Origin: Corella eumyota
Lineage: Eukaryota; Chordata; Ascidiacea; Phlebobranchia; Corellidae
Length of the DNA stretch: 64,000 nt
Direction: 5' to 3'
Assembly (NCBI GenBank): GCA_963082875.1
Contig: OY720099.1
Location: 18,829,066 to 18,893,065 of the forward strand
The position numbers and the translations under genes are program-made. Of this stretch, positions 12,353 to 24,790 are shown in pieces. The notes under the pieces are model-generated. The model did no database searches and was not told the DNA's origin. It saw nothing but the letters and a program-made list of their open reading frames with translations. The first letter of the stretch is position 1. The number at the start of each line of letters is the position of its first letter.

Positions 12353-15300
12353 ATGAGATACGTTGCTATACGTGATCACAATTCTACATCCGCAAATGGC
12401 CTTTCTTTTACAACTGGAGAGATATTAATTGTATACAACAAGTAAGCGAATATGTGCTTAAATAATTCTTTAATTTTTCGCTGTACAATTTCACAACCGT
12501 TTTTGAATTTAGGGTAGGAACGACATGGGAAGCAAGGCATTTGGTATCAGGAAAATGTGGAAATATTCCAAGTGATTGCGTTAAACCAGCAATATCACAT
12601 CAAAACGAAGAGTAAGTTAAAAAAATCGAATAATATTACCATTACGCTAATTTTTAAAGCTGTTAATAAGCAGTACTTTCATCGTTGTTTTTAATATCGC
12701 ACTAGCGTTTTACACTGGCCTAGTGTTATTTGTTTTGCGCGTGTTTTAAAAAGTATTTAAAGTTTAATTTGTTTACCGATGTCGCAACGTCGTTTTTAAT
12801 ATTATATTTTCAATATCATTACGTTTTTACAAAACATAGCAGTATCACGTTACTCTGTACCACAAAAAGGGAAAACAAAATACAAGGCTAGACTTTTTTT
12901 GTTTGGTTCTGCATGAATACTAGTCTATAAACGTACTACATTATTACATTACATGTAGATGGTACTTCGGAAAAATATCTCGTTTGGATTGTGAAAATTT
13001 GCTAAAAAATGAAACAAATTCAATTGGAACATTTCTTGTGAGAGAAAGCACTACTGAAATTGGTAAGTTTCTAGACATAACTGTAATTAACATATATCTG
13101 TATATACTAGTAGGAAATTTTGTATGATTGATTGTGTAATATTTAAAGTTATTTAATTATGTGTTAGTACATTTTTGCATTTTATTAATATATTTTTATT
13201 CTAGTAATGCCATTAATGAATAAAGGTTGGTCCTATTAATTTATTCATTGTTAATATAAAATAACATTCAGGTTCTTTTGTAATATCTGTATGGATTAAC
13301 AGTTCTGAAAGAAATTTTAGTCATTTTATAATAAAAAGATTAGACAATCAAAAATTCTTAGTTGGTGGGAATTCAATACAATTTGATTCAATTCAAGAAG
13401 CAGTCACATTTTATCAAAGTAAACCCCACTTTTATAACTAAAATTGGTATTTTATGTTTATTCAGTATCTATTTTTTAATGAAAACATAATTTATTTATT
13501 TTTTGTTATTTTTTAGGTAATTCACTATTGGGTTGTCCTTTAACAAATCCTTGTCCAGCTTTGAAAGGAAATAATCTTACTGAAATTCAAAACAATATGG
13601 AGAATATAAATGTAAAACTTGAAGAATTGCTAAAAGATGGAAAAGTAAATGAAATAGCTAACCGTAAGTAGCCATTGTTTGCTAATTACATACATTACTA
13701 ATTACATATTACTAATTACATAATTACATACATAAGAGCGACTAATTTACATACAGTGTTGAATAAACAAAGAATTTAAAATTGTTTTTTGCGGTATATC
13801 AACCCTGTTTGTGCCACATTGTCATATATTATTATCTTAAAAAACTTGATAAAAGTTTTTGATGATAAAACACCTGAATACATCTATTTGGTAAAAGTAG
13901 TTAAAAAGTGTTTATTTTTTTAAATAGTTGACCTGAATATAAAACAAGTTGTGCAAGTTACAATATCTGGTTTAAAAGCTAATGTTGGACAAGATCAAAA
14001 ACTTGGAACTATATGCAAAGATTCTATAATTCGATTTCTACTTCTTAATGCTTTATATGAAAAGGCCTCTGATTTTCCGGTATTTATGTTTTATTTAATT
14101 GTTATTTTATTTATAAAATGCTAAAAACAGAAGTAGTAGTTTTTTCTAAGTTAGGCCTAACTTTTGAATAAATAAATCATTTCTTAAACTGTAATAAAGA
14201 TCAGCTTTCAATTGGATTTTATAAAAAAACATTATACATAATTGAAAATTAATGTGGTTTAAAATTCTATTAAATATGGTTAGGATAGTACAGAAAATAG
14301 TAACAAATTTTAGTTTTAAAAGTTGCAAGAATTTTTGTTGATTATTTTAAGAGAAATCGTAAACATATTGGAGATGAGTTAGCAGACACAAATGCTATTT
14401 CTATCTTTATTACATACATGAAGATCTTAACTGATGGGTATTCATTTTATCCCAAAACTGGGTAATATTATTTATTTATAAAAGTGTTTAATTAGTAAAT
14501 ACAATTTGAAACTAAATATATATAATATAGATAGAAATCTTAATTACCTAGAAACTATTAATGTTACCTAATAAAAAATTTACTTTAATTAACAATATTT
14601 TAAAAATATTTAGGCTAAACCTTGAAGCCTTTATTATGATACGCTCACTAATATGGAATTACACGGATTTATCTTCAAAGTTTTGCACTTCTTGTTTTAC
14701 AAATAATCTCCATCGCTTGTTAATTAAAGATTTGGAGAAATTAAAAATCACATTTTCTACAAATCTGAAAGTAAAAATAACAATATTTAAATTTTTTTAA
14801 AATGATGTTAATTTCTTAATTTTAACTAATAAATAACTAACAAAAAAAGGACTTGCTAACAGTTAAAATACTGTGTTTTATGTTAAAGACAGAAGGAATG
14901 ATTGTTGTGTCAGCTGTCTCAATTTTAATGAACTGTGCAAAAGCAGAAAACAGTTCTAACTTTTTAAGAACTATGACACCAGAAGTTGAACTTATCTTGT
15001 GGTATTGCAAGAATACAGCAGACATAAATGTAAGTTATTTATTCAGATCTTAAATTATCAGTAAACAGGCACAAAAAAGTAATCAATTGAAGTTGGTATG
15101 ATTAAGTTAAACAATTTTATATTAAGGCTTTATCTTGCTGGCATAATAACATGTAAAATGGGCAAAATTACAACTTATTTACATATTTGCATGTAGGTAA
15201 ATTGTGAAGGCTGCTTATGCACTTGCAGTAACATACTGTTAGCATATATTGCTGATGAGAATAAAAGTGACGTTATTACAGCTGGAAGTAATGTCATTGA

Positions 15301-18300
15301 TTTTCTTATAAAGGTATTTGAAACAAGTGTAAGGTGTACCCACTACTGTATCATTATTAAATAAACGTTCTTATGATTTGCGATTTATTAACATTTTAAT
15401 ACTATTTTTTATTTTTTTTGTATATATCTTTATCCTTGATGTGGGAAAGTCAAATGCGCGACTTAAACATATGGTAACATAAGTTATTCCGACCCAGTCT
15501 CGAGTTGCCTGTGGCAGTTTGGGATATTATAGATTATAATTGCTCAGTAATTAAGCTGCTGATTAAGTGCTCGCTCAGCAGGAGTTCATACCGTTTATAG
15601 CTCCTTACTCAAGGGCGCTACAGCATAAGATCAGTGGGGATTGAACTCCCGACCTCATGTGTGGTGTAGCAAGTGTTCTTACCACTACACCACGCTGCTG
15701 TTATACAAACTACATTCTTGTTACAGTGAAATATATAATTTTTTTAATATTTAGACATTGGTGCAGGCTGTTAAAGAAAAGCATCATAGATATAATGGAT
15801 TTAGTGCAGAAGAAATGATTATGGCACTTACTAAGCTGGCTTCAAATCAGAACAACAGCATGGCAATTTCCAAACATGTTTACATTTTTAAGATCATAGA
15901 AAAGCTTGTGGCAAATGGTATGTTATTTTATTTATTTTTTTATGTATATATATATATTTATCCTCGATGTGGGAAAGTCGACTCACGACTTAAACATAGA
16001 GTAACATCAGTCACTTCAACCCAGTCTGGAGTTGCCTGTGGCAGTTTAGGATATTACAGATTATAATTGCCCAACAAATAGGCTGCTATTTAAGTATTGG
16101 CTTAGCAGAAGTTCTTACCATTTATCGCGCCTTACTCAAGGGTGCTACAGCATAAGAGCAGTGGGAATTGAACCCATGACCTTATGTGGTGTAGCAAGTG
16201 TTGTTACCACTACACCACGCTGCTGTCAATTTTATATTTTATGTACAAAAGCTATTAAAAACGAATTTAATGTATTTAAGGAAGTGAAAGTGAAAAGAAG
16301 GCAGCCGTTAACTTTCTTGGAAATGTAAGTTTTCATCAATCGAGTCGTGGAGTTGTTCAACAACTTGATTCTCTTATGAGTAGCTTACAAAGATTATCCA
16401 ATACCAGGTAACGATCAAAAAGTTTAAAACAATTCAAAATGATAATAGTTTCTGACATAGTCCAGCTAAATAAACTTGTTTTTTACTAAATATTTAATAA
16501 AAATACCATTTAAAAATGCTTTTATTTAAAATTTTTTTTTTTGTATATATCTTCATTCTCTATGTGGGAAGGTCGAATGTGCTACTAAACATATGGTAAC
16601 ATCAATTACCCTGACCCAGTCTCGAGTTGCCTTTGGCAGTTTGGAATATTATAGATTATAATTGCCCGATAATTATGCTGTTGATTAAGTGCTGGCTCAG
16701 CAGGAGTTTATATCGTTTATAGCACCTTACTCAAGGGCGCTACAGCATGAGAGCAGTGGGGATTAAAACTAGACCTCATGGTGATGTAGCAAGAGTTCTT
16801 ACCACCACACCACGCTGCCTGTATTTTGTTGGTATAAAATGAATCAAGAGTTTAACAATTATGTGTAATATTTGTTTTATATTTTAAGAGAATTTTCTTC
16901 TTCTGTTAATGGATTAACTTGGATGTTGGAAAGAGCAAACAATGAAAACATGGTTGGATCTTATAAACTTCCTAATCAAAGTGCTAATGACATTCTGGAA
17001 TCGATTATTGAAAACCTTACAGAACTTAATAACGACAAATCTGAGACCCAAGTATGATCTTGATATTAAAATCTTTTTGACCTAATTTTATAAGTTTACA
17101 GTTTTGATTATTAAATTTTTGTTTTGGCCTAATTTTATTTTACGTTTTATATGTTATAAGTTTAACAAATGTAATTTAATATGTTCGGTAATTTATAACT
17201 TATAAGGTCAACGAAACATTATTTTTGCTCACTTTTTTTAGATCACTAAAAGTAGAAGTTACAACAAAAGTGATATTCACATTATGATTAGTCATCATTT
17301 AAAAGATTCCATGAACAGTACAGTGCTAGAGGTAAATCCAAATTATTTTTAATATTTAATAAAGAAAATTTAACTTGCTTTGTCTGTAACCCTTTTTTTA
17401 TATTTTATTGTTATTTTTCTTAACATTTTTTTGTTTTTTTGAAGTTGTATAATAAGCTGAATGCATCTGGTTATAAAGTATGGATCAAACATAGCAATAT
17501 GTCAGGAAATATTTACAATGAAATGAATACGGCAATGCAGGCAGCAAATGTGGTTTTAATTGCAATTTCCCAAAACTACAAAGATGATTTTGTTACAAGG
17601 TGGTTTTAAAGAGTTAAAAAAATTTTTAATCTATATACATTTATCCTCGATGTGGAAAGGTCAACTTCACGATCTAAACATAGAGTTACATCAGTTACCT
17701 CGAAGCAGTCTTAAGTTGCCTTTGGCAGTTTGGGATATTATAAATTATAATTGCCTGGTAATTAGGCTGCTGATTTAGTGCTGGCTCAGCAGGAGTTCAT
17801 ACCTTGTTTTTAGCACCTTACTAAGGGGCGTTATAGCATAAGAGCAGTGGGCATCGAACCAACGATCTCATGTAGTGGAGCAAGTGTTCTAACCACTACA
17901 CCATGCTGCGAGAGTTATATAAAATTTGTTATTTTGCTATTGGTTTTAAGTCATTATTTAAGTGTACATTTGTGTATACAGAATGGAAGCAGATTGCATA
18001 ACAGAAAATAGCAAAAATTTTATTCCAGTATTAATTGAGAAAGGTTACACCCCTGATGGCTGGTTAGGTAAATTTTAAGTTATATTTTGTTTAAAATTAA
18101 TAGCCTTAATTTAGACAAGATCACTTATGTTTTTATATTGTTTCCAGATCACTCTAAATATTATAGTACTTATTTGTGGCTTTTGGATAAAAGTCTATCT
18201 GCATATTGCTTAACAAATTACAAATCTATTGTTGGTAAATTTGGATTAAATTTGTGCAGGTTTAATGCTTGGTGGTTGTAACTTGGTTGATTTTGGAAAT

Positions 18301-18357
18301 GGATTAAATGAAATGAAATATTTGGAATTGGAGAAAAAAATCAGGGAGTTAAAATAA
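12353..18357 (+). CDS. B1: SH3-SH2-ARM-TIR protein
   Basis: Exons: 12353-12441, 12513-12611, 12959-13062, 13272-13418, 13517-13663, 13928-14079, 14352-14461, 14614-14770, 14889-15029, 15197-15313, 15755-15917, 16281-16407, 16889-17051, 17242-17331, 17445-17599, 17982-18067, 18260-18357; one frame of 714 aa. SH3 is residues 1-63 and SH2 about 64-160 (WYFGKISR, FLVREST with the pocket Arg, LTNPCP). The ARM-like helical region runs to about 572 (ILMNCAKAE, NILLAYIADENK, GFSAEE, LTKLASN). The TIR domain is 573-714: HIMISHH, SGYKVWI, AANVVLIAIS, then RMEAD and IPVLIEKGYTPDGWLG. Glu656 in RMEAD lies where TIR NADases have their catalytic glutamate (alignment by eye). SINEs lie in introns 10, 11, 12 and 15. 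AATAAA at 18721 is a candidate poly(A) signal. Likely a cytoplasmic signalling effector. Confidence 0.88.
15420..15698 (-). repeat. tRNA-derived SINE in B1 intron 10
   Basis: Reverse, near full-length copy. It is absent from intron 10 of B1', B2 and B3, so it is young or was lost by conversion. Confidence 0.8.
15945..16223 (-). repeat. tRNA-derived SINE in B1 intron 11
   Basis: Reverse copy 28 bp after exon 11, preceded by a TA-rich tract. Shared with B1' and absent from B3. Confidence 0.8.
16543..16818 (-). repeat. tRNA-derived SINE in B1 intron 12
   Basis: Reverse copy ending CACGCTGCC. Shared with B1', where its tail end is cut short. Absent from B3. Confidence 0.8.
17631..17909 (-). repeat. 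tRNA-derived SINE in B1 intron 15
   Basis: Reverse copy inside the TIR-coding part. Present at the same place in B1' and B3, absent from B2. Confidence 0.8.
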
Positions 18358-19373
18358 ATCAAAATTTAAATTAAATCTTGGTTTTTCGTTTTCTTTTTAA
18401 TTTTGCTATATAACGATGGTCATGTATATATTTTTATCTTCTTAAATATCTTTATTTTTATTTTTTCGTCATATTATATTTTTTTATTAAAACTGTTATA
18501 TTTTCTTAAATACTAAATTGTAAATATTTAAAAAGAAAAACAGTTTATATGTATTTTATGCATAATTGCAATTCTTTATTAGATTGTAGCCATGTTCTTA
18601 ATCTTGTGAATGTTTTATGATTTATGTATTTAAAATTTTTAATTTAAAACAATAGTAATAAAAACGTGTATATTAAATTTATATTTAAACTAAAATTAAG
18701 TCTGTGCTTTCAGGCTTATAAATAAAGTTTGTTTTATTAGCTGTTAAATTAAGAAAGTTTGGTTAAGTTTTGTTTTTGCAAGTAACATAATTGCAATATG
18801 TTTGAATTAAGTTTAACTATTTGGTATTGTTCCGTAAAGTATTTGTTTGGCAAATGTTTAAAGGGAAAAAAAGGTGTGTTTATTTATTTTAGTATACTTT
18901 GTTTTAAAATCATACCGAATATAATTGCAACCTGGATTTTGTTTCAAATATAAAACTTTATTAAAATACAAACGAAATTTTACAAAATAACAAAAAGTAA
19001 AATTTTACTGTGTCAAAACAAGATTTGCATTTTTAACATGGGCATACTATGTACATAATCTTTATAGTGCATAACCTAAATGTACATTTTTATTATTGAC
19101 TAGCACATAAAATAATTTTTTAAAGTTAACAAATAAATAATTAACCGAATTAAATCTTAGTGCCTATTTAATGACTGGTTAAATAAATAGGTGTTTAGGT
19201 TAAAGTCAATAAATGGTAATTCAAATATTATTGTTAAGTTAATATTTAACATTTTTTTAAAAGAACAAATGTATAACAAACAATGCATGTGTTGTAAGTA
19301 CGTTTATTTTGTAGTCTTTTTATAAGTTAGTGTTGTTGGCCAACACATAGAGAAGTAAATTGTGAGTTAAATA
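18358..19373. other. B1-B2 intergenic region
   Basis: No gene seen. It includes the 3' UTR-like stretch of B1 with AATAAA near 18,721 and the spacer before B2. Copies follow B1' (56,345-57,170) and B3 (62,453-63,383). The last 200 bases are the likely promoter/5' UTR of B2 and match those before B2'. Confidence 0.6.
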
Positions 19374-22300
19374 ATGAGATATATTGCTATTCGTGATTAT
19401 TATTCTACTTCTTCTACTGAGCTTTCTTTTAAAACTGGAGAAATATTGATTGTATATAGCAAGTAAGTATATATGTTTTTTATGGTGTTTTTGACAAAAT
19501 TTTAAATGTTTATTCAATACAGGGAAGGAACTGTATGGGAAGCAAGGCATTTGGTTTCAGGAGAATGTGGAATAGTTCCTAGTGATTGTCTAACTTCTGC
19601 AACTACTTATCAAAAAGAAGAGTAAGTTGCTTATTATACAATAATTATTACATAGAAAAGAGTAAAATATTCAGCTTTTTGTTGGCCTAATATGCTATAA
19701 TTTTAACAAATTCAATATATATTATAAAAGACTAAAAATAATTTTGATTTTAGTGCATATTGGTCTTTTAGGTATATGTGTTTTACTACATTATTATGCA
19801 GCTTTAATGTTTAATTTATTGTGTGTACTTTTTAACTTTAACCTAACTAGATGGTTTTATGGGAAAATTTCAAGATGGGATTGCAGAAAATTGTTGAAAA
19901 ACGCAAACAATTCTGTGGGGACCTTTCTTGTTCGAAATGGCTTTTTTAAACAAGGTACGCACAATAAAGTTAATTTATTTGTAAATATTTATAATAAATT
20001 TTTTGTTGTAACAACATAAGGTTATTTTGGCTGGTTTTTAGGCCTTTGACTGATTCAATTTTGCATAACATATTTTTTTATTGCATTATAATGTTGAGGT
20101 AAATTTTTGTTGTTGAAAGACAATTATAACATTGATACATTCATTATGATACAGGTTCATTTTCTATATCTGTTTTAAACAAAACATTTCTGGGTTTTAT
20201 GCGCGTTTTTCATCACCCAATAACAAGAATAGGCATCGAAAAATTTGGGATTGATGAAAATCAGTTTGATTCAATCAAGGATTTGGTTAAATTTTGTCAA
20301 GGTAAACAAGTTTTTTACTTAGCAAAACTAAAACATTTTTATTTTTTTCTGCATATCACTTAATTCATGTTGCATTTATGTTTTGTATATATATTTATCC
20401 TCAATGTTGGAAGGTTGAATGCGCAACCTTAACATAGAGTAACAACAGTTACTTCGAAGTATTATAGATTATCCGATAATTAATCTGCTGATTAGGTGCT
20501 GGCTCAGCAGGAGTTTATACCAATTATAACACCTGTTGAGGGCGCTACAGCATGAAAATACTTGGGATCGAACCCAGGGCGTCATGTAGTGTAGGTAGTG
20601 TTCTGACCACCACATCATGCTGCCGGTATTAGGTTGTTTATTAAGTTATCATCTTTTTGTTTGCAGATAATTGTATTTTGGGGTGTGTTTTAACAAATCC
20701 ATGTCCAGCTTTAAATGAAAATAGTCTCATAGAGAACACAGAAGCACAAAACAACATGGAAAACAATGATTTACTGCTTAAGGTTTTAAAAATAGAGGAG
20801 ATGATAACAGATGGTAGATTTGAAGAAATTGTTAATAGTAAGTAATTTTTACAGTCTAAGCAATTTCAATGAGCCGTACTGAAATATTATTAATGTTATA
20901 TTACATAAAAAAAGATTTTTAGAATCTTAAACTTGATTTGACTTGTTTTTTGTATAACTACTTTGTTTTTAAAAAAAGCTTATTTTTGATTTAAGTGGAC
21001 ATGAGTATAAAACAAGTTGTTCAAGCTACTATTATTGGTTTAAACGGCAACATTAAACAAGATTTAAAACAAGGGAAAATTTGCAATGATTCTGTAATTC
21101 GATTTAATCTTCTTTACGCTCTTTATCAAAACAAAAAAACTGCTGGATTTCAGGTACAGTTTATGTTACTTAGCATTAGGCTTATACATAACACCACATT
21201 TTTCGTAACACTTTAAAAGTAAAAATATATAAATTCTTGTATTTAACTTGAATTAATTTATGTTGTAAGAAAAATCGTAAATCTATTGGAGATGAGTTAG
21301 CTGAGGGCAATGCTGTTTCCATCTTTATTATGTACTTGAAGATCCTAACTGATGGATATACATTTTATCCAAAAACAGAGTAAAGTTGTTTTTAAAAAAA
21401 ATCCATATAGACTTAAAAAACTGAAGAAAATCAAAATAAAAAACTTTGTAGTTACTTAAACTTACTTTTCTTGCTTAAATTAAAAATATTTTAATAATTC
21501 AGAAAAAACCTTGAAGCATTTACTATCATACGGTCAGTGATATGGAATTATTGTGATGTATCTTCTAAGTTTTGTACTTCTTGTTTTCGAAATGATCTTC
21601 ATCGATTGTTAATCAAAGATTTAAAACAGTTGAAAGACACATTTTCTGAAAATATTAAGGTATAAATAAAATTATAATTCTTTGAAAAATTTCCTAATCT
21701 ATATAACATTATTATTTAATACTTATAATAATTTGAATGCTTAATTTTGATTAAATCACTTTGTAAATATGATTGTTTAAGCTGGAAGGAGAGATTGTTA
21801 TGTCAGCAGTCTCAATTTTAATGAACTGTGCTAAAGCAGAAAACAGTTCAAATTTTTTGAGTACGATGAGATCAGAAGTTGACATTATCTTGTGGTATTC
21901 CAAAAACACAGCAGATGTTAATGTAAGTCGTTCTCCATTTTATCTTTGCTTTATAAAGATATAAAAAATCACATTTAATATTTTGAAAAGTTTAAGTAGT
22001 GTTTATTTTTATGTGTTTAAGGTAAATTGTGAAGGCTGCTTATGCACATGCAGTAACATTTTGTTAGCATATATTGCTGATGAAAATAAAAGTGATGTCA
22101 TTACAGCTGAAAGTAATGTCATTGAGTTCCTAATTCAGGTAATTTGGACTAATAAAATTATTTCATAAACATTATTTGTAGGCCTAGAAGTGTATACCTT
22201 AATTATACATATTATAGAGGGTTAAATTAATTGTAATTAAAATTTTTTTAGACGTTGAAGCAGGCTGTTAAAGAGGAGGATCATAGATATTATGGTTTTA

Positions 22301-24507
22301 GTGCAGAAGAAATTGTGATGGCACTTACAAAGTTGGCCTTAAATAAAAATAACAGCATTGCCATTTCAAAACATTCTGACATTTTTAAAATTGTAGAACA
22401 GCTCATGGATGAAGGTACCACAGCTTGTTTTATAAGTTATATATTATTGTTAAATATTACTTCTATTAATTGATCGGCAGCGTGGTGTAGTGGTAAGAAC
22501 TCTTGCTACATCACATAAGGTCGTGGGTTTAATCCCCACTGCTTTTATGCTGGAGCACCCTCAAGTAAGGCTCTATAAAACTCTTTATTGGGCAATTATA
22601 ATCTCTAATATCCCAAAAAGTCAGTTGACACTGGGTCAGAGTAACAGTTGTTACTCTATGTTAAGGACATGAAGTCCACTCTTCCACTTAAAGGTATATA
22701 AAAAGAAAATATATTTAAGTTATAAAAGTAATGTTATTTTTATCAAGGAAGTGAAATTGAGAAGAAGGCAGCTGTAAATTTTCTGGGAAATGTTGGTTTT
22801 CACAAACCAAGTAGCGAGGTAATTCGGCAAAATCGACCTCTAATGAGTAGCTTAAAAAGTTTGACCAACAGCAGGTAAATTGTTAACTTTTAATGAATAT
22901 AATTATTAACTTTTAATGAAAGATTTTCATAATTTACTTCTTCACCATAATGTAACATTTTAAGAGAGCTTTCTTCTTCTGTGAATGGTTTAACTTGGAT
23001 GTTGGAAAGATCGGGAAATGAGAATACGGTCGGAACTTATAAACTTCCTAACACGAGTTCAAACTGCATTTTGCAATCAATTGTTGAAGATTTAGAACTA
23101 AACAACATCAACTCTGAAATCCAAGTATGAGAATTATTTAAAGAATATAACATTTACTTAAAATTATAATTGCAAAGTTATATGTCATAGTAATTTTGAC
23201 ATTTTAGAATGTATTTTTTACTTCTAACTTTGTTTAGATTTATATGAAGTTAATATATCACTTAAAATTGTAAATTTCTTGTGTAAGAACTCTATTTTAT
23301 GTTTTTGTTGCAGAGTTCTCCAAGTACAAGTTACAACAAAAACGATGTACGAATTATGATAAGTCACAATTTAACTGATTCAAACAACAAAACAATACTC
23401 ACTGTAAGTTTTTTTTACTTAAATCGTAAAACAAAGCATGGTACAGTAAATGTAAAAACTACATTTAACAATTAGTAACTTATTTATTTTTAAAAGTTGC
23501 ACGATAAGTTGACTGCATCTGGGTATAAAGTATGGATGAAACACAGCGATAAGTCTAGGAATATTTACGATCAAACGAATGCATCAATGCAGGCAGCAAA
23601 TGTGGTTTTAATTGCAATTTCCCAAAACTACAAAGATGATTTTGTTACAAGGTAGTTTGACAAATATAAATTATTCAGTATTTATTAGGAAATATGTCTT
23701 ACCTGGTTTAAAAACTTATTTTTGACGACAAAAATAAAATATTTCTGCAGAATGGAGGCAGATTGGATAACAAAAAATGGCAAAAACTTTATTCCGATCT
23801 TGATTGAGAAAGGTTACACCCCTGGTGGCTGGTTAGGTAAATTTAATTAACACTTTGTTTATTTGTTTAAAAAATTAATATTGTGAGTAAGATGGATATG
23901 ACTACAATAATAGATCATAAACAAGTTGTAGTGGTTAAGGCACTTGGCTTTCTAAACGAGTGACTTGGTTTCGATCCCCACTGCTTTTATTCTGTAGCAT
24001 CCTTAAGTAATGTAACGTATTAAGTCTTTATTTATCCAATAACAATCTTATTTAAGCTTATTCAAATATAATTAATTAAATACACAAAATATAAAATATG
24101 TACTCAACACTAAAAAAGAACTAGTTCAAAAAAGCTTACTAACAAAAAACACAACTCGCAAACAATAAAGATAACAGTAGGCGTAAACACGTGACTAGAA
24201 GAAATAAAAGGTGTAAGCACGTGACTAAAAAATGAGATAACGACAGTTCAATAATATTACAGTAAAGTATTTTAGAAAACTTTTGCTAAACTTATGCCAA
24301 GCCTTTAAAAATACAATTTGTGACAAATAATCTGTACCAATAATGTAAAACTTTAAATAAACAAACCTAAATCTACTAGCAGTTTGTTATTTGGACTTTA
24401 ATTTCTAAGGTTTAATGCTTGGTGGTTGTAACTTGGTTGATTTTGGAAATGGAGTAAATGAAATGAAATATTCGGAACTGGAGAAAAAAATCAGAGAATT
24501 AAGATAA
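19374..24507 (+). CDS. B2: SH3-SH2-ARM-TIR protein
   Basis: Exons: 19374-19462, 19523-19621, 19851-19954, 20155-20301, 20667-20837, 20996-21153, 21270-21379, 21503-21659, 21782-21922, 22022-22138, 22252-22414, 22748-22874, 22965-23124, 23314-23403, 23497-23651, 23751-23836, 24410-24507; one frame of 723 aa. SH3 (AIRDY, ELSFKTGE), SH2 (WFYGKISR, FLVRNG, LTNPCP), ARM-like region and TIR (RIMISHN, SGYKVWM, AANVVLIAIS, Glu665 in RMEAD, GYTPGGWLG). Exon 5, the linker after SH2, is the longest in the family at 171 bp. The 3' half of exon 15 is identical to B1 over more than 60 bp while the 5' half differs, which suggests conversion. SINEs lie in introns 4, 11 and 16; intron 16 also holds a MITE-like element. 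Probably a TIR effector like B1, with a more diverged SH2. Confidence 0.87.
20385..20623 (-). repeat. tRNA-derived SINE in B2 intron 4
   Basis: Reverse copy with a short internal deletion. Not present in the B1-type copies. Confidence 0.75.
22476..22700 (+). repeat. tRNA-derived SINE in B2 intron 11
   Basis: Forward copy with box A (GCGTGGTGTAGTGG) and box B (GTCGTGGGTTTAATCCCC). The middle is shortened. Confidence 0.8.
23930..24009 (+). repeat. 5' fragment of a tRNA-derived SINE in B2 intron 16
   Basis: Only the tRNA-like head (GTTGTAGTGGTTAAGG; TTTCGATCCCC) and the first bases of the body (TCTGTAGCATCC) remain. A different, MITE-like sequence takes over at about 24,010. Confidence 0.55.
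24010..24261. mobile_element. MITE-like element in B2 intron 16
   Basis: The stretch from TGTAACG to AATATTAC shares internal words with the element after B2: GTAAACACGTGACTAGAA, then GTGTAAGCACGTGACTA, then AGATAAC. Its ends are only loosely inverted. It replaces the rest of a SINE, so it probably inserted into that SINE. Confidence 0.45.
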
Positions 24508-24519
24508 CTTTTTTATATA

Positions 24520-24790
24520 ATATTGTAACGTAAATTGCCTGTTTTCTTTTGTATAATAAGCTGTTGTATATCTTGTAGTTTATTATTGCGAAAGGTTACG
24601 TGCAATCGCCCATTTACTCGTATCACGAATGCCCCGATACCATACAATCAATTACAGTTAAACTTATATCCACGTGTTTCAGAACACGTGATAGAGATAC
24701 GGTGTAAACACGTGACTTGAGGTGTTAACATGTGACTAGAAACAGATAACACTTAGCGTAAACAAGAAAATGGCGGATTTGTTACAATAT
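24520..24790. mobile_element. MITE with 10-bp inverted ends, just after B2
   Basis: ATATTGTAAC at 24520-24529 is matched exactly by GTTACAATAT at 24781-24790, giving a 271-bp element. A TA target duplication is possible. It carries repeated CACGTGA motifs in both orientations and no coding capacity. It starts 13 bp after the B2 stop codon, so it would lie in or replace the B2 3' UTR. Confidence 0.6.
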
